From: Luidia sarsii | Lineage: Eukaryota; Echinodermata; Asteroidea; Paxillosida; Luidiidae | DNA: 64,000 nucleotides | Assembly: GCA_949987565.1 (NCBI GenBank) | Contig: OX465114.1 | Coordinates: 2,710,474-2,774,473, forward strand | Direction of reading: 5' to 3' | Shown: positions 55,466 to 64,000 of the stretch, in pieces | Numbering within the stretch: the stretch's first letter is position 1 | Layout of the letters: each line of letters begins with the position of its first letter | Program-made: the position numbers and the translations under genes | The notes under the pieces: generated by a model | Databases searched by the model: none | Told to the model about the DNA's origin: nothing | The model's input: the letters and a program-made list of their open reading frames with translations, nothing else

Positions 55466-55729
55466 ACTGTATAATTTTTCTAGTCAGAGGAGATGGATTG
55501 AGAGAAGAATAAACTGATCACATGATCATGGTGCACACACAAACACGTTCAAATCATCTGATCATTGGTATCTTTTTAAACTAAATCCAATTTTAGTAAT
55601 TAGTAGTACTTATTGTTTAGCGTTGTCATTTCTACTACAACAAGTGTACAGTGTAGACCGGTAACTTTGTAAACGTGGCCCAGATGATAGATTTGAGCCT
55701 TATTTGATTTTGCATCAAGGAGAATGTAC

Positions 55730-55870
55730 TTCAACAAGGGTTTGCCCTACTCGACGTGTAATTAAACACTATGTTCAGTGCTTTGCCGATTGCCTGCTGA
55801 AAAAATACAGGCAACTCCTGCATATTTTCAAACCCGTGACTCGATCTAGCACAAAGGCAAAGCCTTATGA
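55730..55870 (-). repeat. Second SINE family fragment
   Basis: AACAAGGGTTTGCCCTACTC, GACGTGTAATTAAACACTAT, TTCAGTGCTTTGCCGATTGC and CAAACCCGTGACTCGATC. Confidence 0.5.
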
Positions 55871-55992
55871 TGCAGCATAACTCAACTTACGATGGATAAC
55901 CCATCGTGATTCGCGATAGGCAGTATGGTTTCTGTGCATCGCTCATCGTCTTGCGATTGATCGTAAGTTAAGACGAGCTTAGTGAAATCAAC
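55862..55992 (-). repeat. Family F repeat copy
   Basis: GCATAACTCAACTTACGATG, CTGTGCATCGCTCATCGTCT and GCGATTGATCGTAAGTTAAG. Confidence 0.8.
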
Positions 55993-57482
55993 CCCTGCTA
56001 CACTGTAAGACATTTATGCCCTGGAAGTCCATCTTGATTTCTGCTCTTGAAATGTACTAACGTTAAAACTTTTAAGTTACACAAGTTTGTATTTGTAGTT
56101 GTAGTTGTAATTAAAATTGAAACTAAAATCACAGGTCGATTTAGTCCCCATGTCCCCCATGATATAAAAAAGAATTAAATTAGTAAATTAAAATAGTAAA
56201 TCACAATTTAAAAGGCAATAACAAGGAAATTTGGGATAGTACAATTAATTTAAAATAAAAATAAAAATGTAACTTTGTGAAGTTAGTCTCGAGAACTGAA
56301 AAACTAAATCGTAACAGGTTCATTGGAACGTGAAAGTTTTCTCTTCTGTGATTGGTCAATAGTTTTGACCTTTCCTTACGTCACACGAAGAGGACAAGTC
56401 TCAAGAAAATGTGACCAAAATACCGTCAGACAAACTGGACGATTTAGCCTCTCAAAATAAACGCACAACTGGATTGATTGGAAACACGTGAAAGGGAGGG
56501 CATCGAGTGACATCTTGGCATAATTCATAATGAAAGAAGAATCCACTATTAGTCTACGAATACAGTAAGTCAGTATACTTGCCTGAAAAAGATCGCTACT
56601 TTTTCGACCGAGGAATGATCAAAGACAGACAGATTTTGAAATCGCGGCAATGTCCATTTAAAATATGGGGAAGAAATTATGACAAATAAAAAATATATAT
56701 GCATTTGCTTGTACCGAATCGGCTTTTCTATACATAATTCTTTGAATCTCGCACCTATAAATCCTTTCAATTAATAGAAATTTAGTAATATATACGATTG
56801 TACGGATTTTTTCACTAAGTTTTCGATGTCTTACCCACTTTAAAAATGTAGATGTCCACAACAATTTCACGTCTGGTACCCTGATTATATACCCTACAAG
56901 TTGCAGGGTATAGGACTCGGTCACAGACCGAAATGTTTCGAAAACTCGTCTAGGCTTCAAATCCGGCTGCGTCTCTGTCGTGCAAAAACTTAAAACACAG
57001 TTTAGAGTTGAAGCTTTAGAGTATTAAAGAAACCCACAAATTAGAAAACAAAGCTAAATCCCCCCTGTCTTTATGCCTTGTAGTTTAATTTTGGACGAAA
57101 GAAAGAAAGACAAAGCTGGAGCTTAAGCCCGTTTTGAAGACTACGAGTTAAAATGAGCAAGTACTTGGTGTCAGTTTTTCTGTACGAAATCAATGTGCGT
57201 TACTTCGTGCCGTACAGGTGACACCAACTATCTGATAATGTGATATAATAAGCGCGTTTCCACGAGGCAGGTGGCGGGGGGATTTAAATCTTACAAATTG
57301 CAGCTCCGAAATTGACCAAATTTGGACTTTATTCCGCCCGTTATTGGAATATAGGTGTCACTGTCAACCCTGAGATGTCCCACGTCAAATAGGAGAACCA
57401 CCAAAGCTCTCTAAGGTAATTTTTTTTTAAGATTGAACCTCGACTGAAAGTGAAAGAGTGAGATTTTGAGTGTGTAATGTAA
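55993..57482. other. No gene recognised
   Basis: AT-rich intergenic sequence. The minus-strand frames at 56570-56960 have no recognised motif. 56880-57130 holds words also seen near 36230-36430 (TTAGGCTTTGGCTCC-like). Confidence 0.4.
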
Positions 57483-57903
57483 TAAACCTTTTCGACGTTC
57501 GCAAAGCATCATGGGTATAGATGACGTAACTATTTCATTTGTATCGCACAACTCTATCACTTATCACTTATCAGTATCAATTTATCATGCTAAACATTTT
57601 AGTTGGTGATTTGTTTATGTTTTTCTCCAAAAACTAGATGGAGTTCAGAAATGAAACTCACACAGAATTGTTGTCTAGATACCAGCAACAATATATATTT
57701 TTGGTTGAAACGTTCAGTGGGTAGTTTCGGAGAAATCAGTTAAAATTCCCGCGGTGACTGGATGACAAACGCATGCACGCATGTAGTCCGAGCATGGAGG
57801 AACTACTTATTCCTCCATGGTCCGAGTAACTTGGACCCGACAAGTCACCCTTTTTTTATCGAATTTTGAAATTTTGAGTTTCGGGTGACTGTAGGGTCCA
57901 AGT

Positions 57904-58796
57904 CTAGTTGCGGTAACCGTAACCCTCATCCTCCCGAAGGTCGGAGACCTGAGGGTTACGGGAACGTATGTACAAAATTATAGCGAGGTTTTTGTTTTTA
58001 CCATTTTGGAAACACCACTGTCCCGATCGCCCCCTTTTTCCACCCTTTTGAAAATCGCCACACACAATCTAAGGACATGCACTTGATCCCAAATGTATAC
58101 TGAATGTGATCAGATAACTCAAAACATCGTGGGTAAAATACTTTTCCGAAAAACGGGCAGAAACTCACTAAAATACTGTCTGTAAATGTCCCGTCAACGT
58201 CTCCGCCAGGTTCGGAATCCGAACCTGGCGCCTCGACCAATCAGCGCTTAGTCTCGTGACGTATATCCCGCACGACGGTTATTTGCTGTTTCGCAATAAC
58301 AGTCCACACTCGTGGTGCGCGCGCATATCCATGGTTGTATACAGTACCAGTCGGCTCTTCACAGGACGATGACCTGCGCGCGCACCACGAGTGTGGACTG
58401 TTATTGCGAAACAGCAAATAGCCGTCGTGCGGGATATACGTCACGAGACTAAGCGCTGATTGGTCGAGGCGCCAGGTTCGGATTCCGAACCTGGCGGAGA
58501 CGTTGACGGGACATTTACAGACAGTATTTTGGTGAGTTTCTGCCCGTTTTTCGGAAAAGTATTTTACCCACGATGTTTTGAATTATCTGATCACATTCAG
58601 TATACATTTGGGATCAAGTGCATTCCCTTAGATTGTGTGTGGCGATTTTCAAAAGGGTGGAAAAAGGGGGCGATCGGGACAGTGGTGTTTCCAAAATGGT
58701 AAAAACAAAAACCTCGCTATAATTTTGTACATACGTTCCCGTAACCCTCAGGTCTCCGACCTTCGGGAGGATGAGGGTTACGGTTACCGCAACTAG
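57904..58796. mobile_element. 893-bp near-perfect palindromic (foldback) element
   Basis: Arms 57904-58325 and 58375-58796 mirror each other about 58350 with no indels and very few mismatches, separated by a 49-bp spacer. Ends CTAGTTGCGGTAACC and GGTTACCGCAACTAG; an 8-bp direct repeat GTCCAAGT lies on both sides, as with target duplications of 8-bp-duplicating (hAT- or P-like) transposons. The identical 80-aa frames in the two arms are mirror images of the same sequence and not evidence for a gene. Confidence 0.9.
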
Positions 58797-59218
58797 GTCC
58801 AAGTCCAGCAGTATCCTAAACCTGATTATATGCACACGCCGCCAAAAACCATTTCGACCGAAACAAACTACCCGACACAAACCCCCAGATTTACCGCCGA
58901 AAACACCCGTATCTACCCCCAGAACTGTGGGGTTCTACGTCGTCCGCTGCTCTCCCGACCGGAACCCCACAGATAACTAGGCTTTTTTCCCATAGGCTTC
59001 TGACTTTTCTGTGTAACGTTCACAAGTGCTGTGGCATAGGGATCAGCAGGTTCAGCATAACTCATAAAATACTGCTTCATTTGGCCCAAGATTTCTAGCA
59101 AATGTGGTTTACATACCATGCACCTGTGTGCAACTGTCCATTTGGCGAAAATGTGTCGATTTCCAAAAAAAAATGGGCGAAAACCTCCCGGTTTGGTCGC
59201 AAGATCCAAACGGCAGCG

Positions 59219-59303
59219 CCGCAACTGGCAGTCTGGTCCCCTGTACGTCTTCGCGGCAAGGCGCTATACCGTACTACAGGGACCAGACTGCCAGTTACGA
59301 GCC
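59219..59303. repeat. 85-bp hairpin MITE
   Basis: CGCAACTGGCAGTCTGGTCC and CCTGTA on the left; TACAGGGACCAGACTGCCAG and TTACG on the right, around a GC-rich centre. Confidence 0.75.
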
Positions 59304-59729
59304 GCGGAAATCACGTTGGTCTTCGTTCAAGTCGCACAATTGCAATTCAGGGGCCAACTTGATGTGTTAGTGGTAGTACGGAAAAAATAATCACCGGCAG
59401 GCCAGAAGCACTCGTGGTTTAATCTAGCATGTGTCCTCGCGCTTGCACAGTTGCAGTGCCGTAACTATAGAAAATGGAAACTGCGTTACGGCTGCCGTAA
59501 CATACTAACAATAGCCACTGCGTTCTCCGAAACTACCTACTCAACGTTTCAATCAACGAACATTCTGTGTGAGTTTCATTTCTGAGACTGAACTCCATCT
59601 AGTTTTTGGAGAAAAAAATAAACAAATCATGAACTTGAGTGCTTTGTCATAGAGTTGTGCGATAAGACGACAGCGAGTTTGTCATCTATACCCATGATGC
59701 TTTGCGTACGTCAAAAAGGTTTATTACAA

Positions 59730-61085
59730 TTTACAAACTTTGTGTGTATATAGAGCCGGCGCCCGTGCCACAAAAGCTATTCAACCGGACGGACCCTTTG
59801 CTTTTGTGTGATATGCAATTGAAATATTGAATATTCAATTCTTTATTACAATAAAATTTCTTGTTTATTATTTTATTAATGGGTTTTTGTTCAAAACTCT
59901 ACATTTAAGTTAACCAAATTATTTTTCTACTGATGACTGCAATGTTGCATGTTACGGATTGTAATTTCCTTAATAAATCATACAAAAGTGATCGCTCGTT
60001 GTTTATTCATAACATAATCTATTGGCGATGCACGCAATCTCGCTGCAAGAAAAATAATGAATAGTCATGAACTGTTTGGGTACCGTTGTGAAAAGTGTAT
60101 GGTGCACAGTGGCAGAAGTGCAGTTATCCTATTGGCATTGCAGTATCGGTAATGCACATGGAAGTTGGGAACCAGCAGGGCTTGAATTGAACGTCGTTGC
60201 CCTAGCTTTATTGGCCGAGGTGCCCTGCAAAAATCCCCGTCTTCACGGCCTGTTTAGCCATGCCCTATTTTTACCTTGGCTGTCGTGCCCTTTTTTTTTT
60301 CATCAATTGGTAAGCATAATTATTTGTAGCCACTTTCATCCTTGATTACAGTTGTTTTGAGACTACATATTGTGGTGCAATGTCAACTCAATAAGGTTCC
60401 TGACTTTGTAAATTTGGCGCACCAAAAGATGGTGCCCTTTATTTCTTTGTTGGCCGGAATATGGAGGTTTATCCTCTGAAATACAAATGTACACGCACTG
60501 TTCCAAGAGGCCTTGCCGCTGGATGCATTGGACAGTGGTTACATTATCAAAACTTGCACCCATTGAAATTACGTGCAATGTCGATCGGGACTTTGAAAGG
60601 TGGCGGTTATGTACATGTACAAGAGGCCATTTTATAGAGGTGGCCGGATAAACAGGTTTCACTGTCTGTATACAGTGTAGTACAGTGTATACCGGTACGT
60701 GTATACAGCAGGGCATACTACAATGACAATTTTGTATTATTTTATTTATTTATTTTATTTTATTTTTTTGGGGGGGGCCTTCGTGCCCTACCCACTGGCC
60801 TTGGTGGCTGTTGGTGCCCCTAAAAATTTTGCATCATTCAAGGCCAAAGTGGCCTTGCCCTGAAAATTACAAACTTCAAGGCTTGACAAGAAAGGTGAAA
60901 CTGAAAAGACGTCACCGTCCGCACATTGCGCTGGTATCCGGTACGCACGTTTTTTTACTAAAATGCATGCAATGCGGCAACGTACACCAGCTAAGTGAAG
61001 GTACAGTTGAATAGCTTTTGTGGCGAGGGGGGCGGGCATCAGCAGTCGGCTCTATATAGTTACGCTGCCTATTTTTAATAGCTGA
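59730..61085. other. No gene recognised
   Basis: Intergenic. 60180-60330 and 60780-60880 repeat the words GGCCTTG/GTGCCCT but form no definable unit. No coding exon seen. Confidence 0.4.
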
Positions 61086-61089
61086 AGTT

Positions 61090-61640
61090 CGTGAATAGAT
61101 TAATTTTCTCATCAAAAACCAGAGTTTAGAAATGAAACCCACACAGAATTTTCGTCTAGATAGAGTCTAGACCTACCAGTAACAAAATTAGTCCGAATAA
61201 CTTGGACCCGACAAGTCCCCTTTTTTGGGGGGGAAATTTGGAATACAGCCTTTTCGACGTTCGCAAAGCATCATCTGGGTAATACTGGGTAGTACAATGT
61301 AGATGACAAACTGGGCGTATTTTTATCGCACAACTCTAATGCGAGGCACGTAAAAGTACTGTATGTAAGTTCGTGACATTTTTGTTGGTCTCAAAACCCA
61401 GATAGAGTTAAAGAAATGAAACACAGATTTTTCATCTAGCTACTAGCAACAATAGTCAGAGTAACTTGGACCTGACGAGTCACCCTTTTTGGGGGCGAAA
61501 TTTGGAGGTTCGGGTGACTGTACCGGTAGGGTCCAAGGGAAATAATATGGATGTCAAAAACTACTACCTGTAAAATGTTTCGACTACACCTCTGTACCTG
61601 ACTGAAATCCCCAGATTTACCCCGGAAAACGCCTACATGT
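61090..61640 (+). repeat. Two direct copies of family E left-arm sequence
   Basis: GAAATGAAACCCACACAGAA and TAACTTGGACCCGACAAGTC (first), then CTTTTCGACGTTCGCAAAGC, TAACTTGGACCTGACGAGTC, GGGTGACTGTACCGG and AGGGTCCAAGGG (second), continuing into CCCCAGATTTACCCCGGAAA, which matches 58888-58910. It shows the sequence around the palindrome insertion without the palindrome. Confidence 0.75.
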
Positions 61641-62405
61641 GTATCACTGTCCTACTGGCCCACGTTTGGATTCAGTGATATTTCAATACTGCCTACTGGT
61701 CATTTGTAAGACCAGTAAGAGTTCGGTCGTTCACACTGGTCCCCGACCGTCCATATCAGGAACCGGTTCCGGTTTATCAAAACGAGTGTACCGAATACTT
61801 GTGGCTTTCCAATTACTGTACAAAAATGCAACTTACATGTAGTCAAATTTGTAACCACTTTGAGCTGGGTGCTTTTACAGAGCCTATGAAAAGTTTTTTT
61901 TAACAAAGCTTCATTTTCAAATCTCACTAAAACAAAAGCCATATTTCTGTGAAATAAATTGATAAGAGTTGTGGCTTTTGTCAAGAGATTATCCGTTCGA
62001 AAAAGGGCCCATTGTGTGTCGTCAATGGATCATAACAAACTTGTGTGGGTGTGTGCGTGTACGGTACTGACGATCCCTGACCGCAGACTCCAGCCTCCAC
62101 TCTAGGCAGTCAAATGTTCCGTTCGAGTTGGTCGGCCACAACCGAGCGTACAGGTTGCAGTGAGGAATTTAGGTGGAATTCCACTGCCTGACCGACGACC
62201 ATTGGGCTGTGTAGCATGCAAACACAATGTCCCCCAATGCTTTCAGCGGCAGCGCGGTATGGTATCCCTCGATCATATACAGTAAAGGTCCCACAATTAA
62301 ACAATTACTGCTGCTAACATGCTAATCTTGCAATTCATGTGGCATTCATGTGGTCTTTGTACTGATTTGATTTGTATTACTATGTTTTAAGCTGAAGAGT
62401 CTTTG
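61641..62405. other. No gene recognised
   Basis: No supportable feature. Confidence 0.4.
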
Positions 62406-62412
62406 TTTAAAA

Positions 62413-62510
62413 TATGGACAATAGTGGTGCCCGGATTCGGAGGGCCCTGTCACATTGGCAAACCAAATGAGCTCCGATTTCGGAGGTCCTGGCGCGAAGT
62501 GGTTAAGAAA
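62413..62510 (+). repeat. Dispersed GGATTCGGAGGGCC repeat
   Basis: GGACAATAGTGGTGCCCGGA, TTCGGAGGGCCCTGTCAC and TTTCGGAGGTCCTGGCGCGA, like 23155-23250. Confidence 0.65.
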
Positions 62511-63265
62511 AAAGTAATCATCGAAAAGTACGTTAGCTAGACAAGGTTTTCAAAAGTCTCACCATCATATTAATGATTAAATTCAACCGTCAACTGCTCA
62601 TAAATGTCGTACAGAAGTCGAGGCAACCTTTCTTTCCTTTTCCTTCTCAAAATGAATCATGTATGGATACGAAAGGTCACATTGGCTAGCAAGGTGTGCC
62701 CACACTCATCCCAGCGTGTACACGTGCTCCGTGGTTGTATACAGGCACACAGCATAACAGCCACAGCGGCGACAGCGCGCGCCCATTGCTCAATTTTTTT
62801 TTTTAAACGAACAAGCTTTTCGATCCGAGCAGGATCAGGCATGATTGAGTTTGGTTTTTGTACATGTAACATTATTGCAAGTTGCAACGCTGGGGCCAGG
62901 TGCAGACGTTGAAGTTAGCTGAACATGCTGAAAAAGAACGTCGATCTCACGCAATACACACTGACACAATGCCTGTTGATTGGACGGCGCGCAGTTACGA
63001 AACGACTAAGCCTATTGGCTGGCGAGACTCTTCGTGACATGTGCTTGCTTGGTCGGTCATCTGAGTCAAACTCTTTATCGTCGATTTGTTGCCTTGATGA
63101 CAATGTCGATTTTGCTCCTCACGAAAATGAATCCAAATCACAGCTGAACATCTATCTGGCGTGTGTGGGACATTCCCTCCAACCTTGCCTCATAAATATT
63201 GATCATAAGTTGACATAGTTTCCCCATTGTTTGGGAATGCACTTTCATATAGGGGAAATTCCATG

Positions 63266-63668
63266 ATTAGTAACGTTACATTTTTCACATATTTTCATAA
63301 CTAATTATACTGTATCATCACCATCAATTAATTTCAAGTCACCATTATGTTAGAACATGTTTACCAGGCCTAGGTCTATGCCACTGCAAAGAATGAAAAC
63401 ATTTCAATAATTTTTTCATATGCAATTGACACTTTCAATGTTGGTTAGTAACGTTACAAAAAAAGGACATGGAAAAATATTTCATGTGTTCAGACCAAAA
63501 GTTTCCTAAAACGTAAGGTACCTCAAAGATATTACTGTTTTCATTTTACTTAGTTTAATGACAGATATTTGAGGCTCCAATAGTTAGAACTGCTTGACTC
63601 TTTATTTTCAAGTACTGTAGGACCCAAAAATCATGGTTAGTCACGTTACGGTTAGTAACGTTACAATT
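63266..63668. repeat. Scattered TTAGTAACGTTAC motifs
   Basis: Copies at about 63267, 63444, 63636 (TTAGTCACGTTAC) and 63651, each built on the palindrome GTAACGTTAC. Confidence 0.6.
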
Positions 63669-63924
63669 TGTCCATTGAAAAGTATGAGTTATATAAAGCA
63701 ATCATTGCCCCTGACCCTCCTCCTCCCTCAATATCATACATGTAGATTACACTTAGAATTTGTATGCGCATGAACAAAACTGTTCATATATACACCATGT
63801 ACAGTGTATACCCTTTTCTGAAGACTTCACTCACCATGCTCACAAGAGGCAACATTTAAAAATGTTTGTAAAATGCCCTGATGGCTGCAAACAATTTCAG
63901 AGAGTAAATTCATGAGAGTAATCA

Positions 63925-64000
63925 CAGCTTCAAAACCCCACCCGAGCTGCCTGTTATTTTTTCATCAGGCATCGGGCAAAGCACTGAGCACGCTTATTAC
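63925..64000 (+). repeat. Second SINE family fragment at window edge
   Basis: CCCGAGCTGCCTGTTATTTT, TTCATCAGGCATCGGGCAAA and GCACTGAGCACGCTTATTAC; continues beyond the window. Confidence 0.5.

Larger units (their letters stand above)
57483..59725. mobile_element. Older composite inverted-repeat element (family E) with nested insertion
   Basis: Left arm 57475-57730 (TGTAATAAACCTTTTCGACG, GCAAAGCATCATGGGTATAG, GAAATGAAACTCACACAGAA) is inverted at 59525-59730. The interior contains the 893-bp palindrome. Unnested copies of the left-arm sequence lie at about 61090-61250 and 61251-61540. No transposase is visible, and target duplications of the outer element are not clear. Confidence 0.6.

Noticed and set aside
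57998..58702. Two identical 80-aa genes in opposite orientation
   Set aside because: They are the two arms of a palindromic transposable element; identity follows from the inverted repeat.
58771..59390. Overlapping ~70-100-aa frames
   Set aside because: Several frames overlap, none has recognisable motifs, and they cross hairpin MITE sequence.

Overview
This is a eukaryotic (animal) nuclear window. It has spliced genes with GT-AG introns, TATA-driven intronless GPCR genes, a piggyBac transposon, LINE and gag remnants, tRNA-derived SINEs and many TTAA-flanked MITEs and minisatellites. Gene content (A20/TNFAIP3 with OTU plus multiple A20 fingers, TP53I3/PIG3, rhodopsin-class GPCR tandem copies) and base texture suggest a marine invertebrate deuterostome, most likely an echinoderm. 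That placement is inference; a hemichordate or cephalochordate is not excluded.

Layout: 1-12.7 kb is intergenic and repeat-rich, with no gene I can support. 12.77-28.08 kb (+) is a six-coding-exon TNFAIP3 (A20) homologue. Its exons join in phase to 3411 nt (1136 aa): an OTU deubiquitinase domain followed by eight A20-type zinc fingers. Intron 2 carries a decayed 6.6-kb piggyBac element whose 5' subterminal region has grown into about 82 copies of a 42-bp unit, followed by six 82-bp units containing a histone-mRNA-like stem-loop. 33.32-40.65 kb (-) is a six-coding-exon TP53I3 (quinone oxidoreductase PIG3) homologue. Its exons join in phase to 1023 nt (340 aa), with two separate 25-bp minisatellites in its introns. 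A20 and TP53I3 are convergent. 47.3-52.4 kb (+) holds two intronless, near-identical class A GPCR genes, each preceded by a TATA pair, plus a third GPCR fragment and a gag-like fragment. 52.9-64 kb is gene-poor and contains an 893-bp near-perfect palindromic transposable element nested in an older inverted-repeat element.

The most unusual material is in the repeats: expansion of transposon-end palindromes into a satellite, histone-type 3' stem-loops dispersed and tandemly amplified (also just after the A20 stop codon), a SINE that varies in the number of its tRNA A-box half, and a mosaic pattern of divergence between the two GPCR copies. The A20 and TP53I3 functions assigned are family knowledge. 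No interaction between the genes of this window is shown by the sequence.
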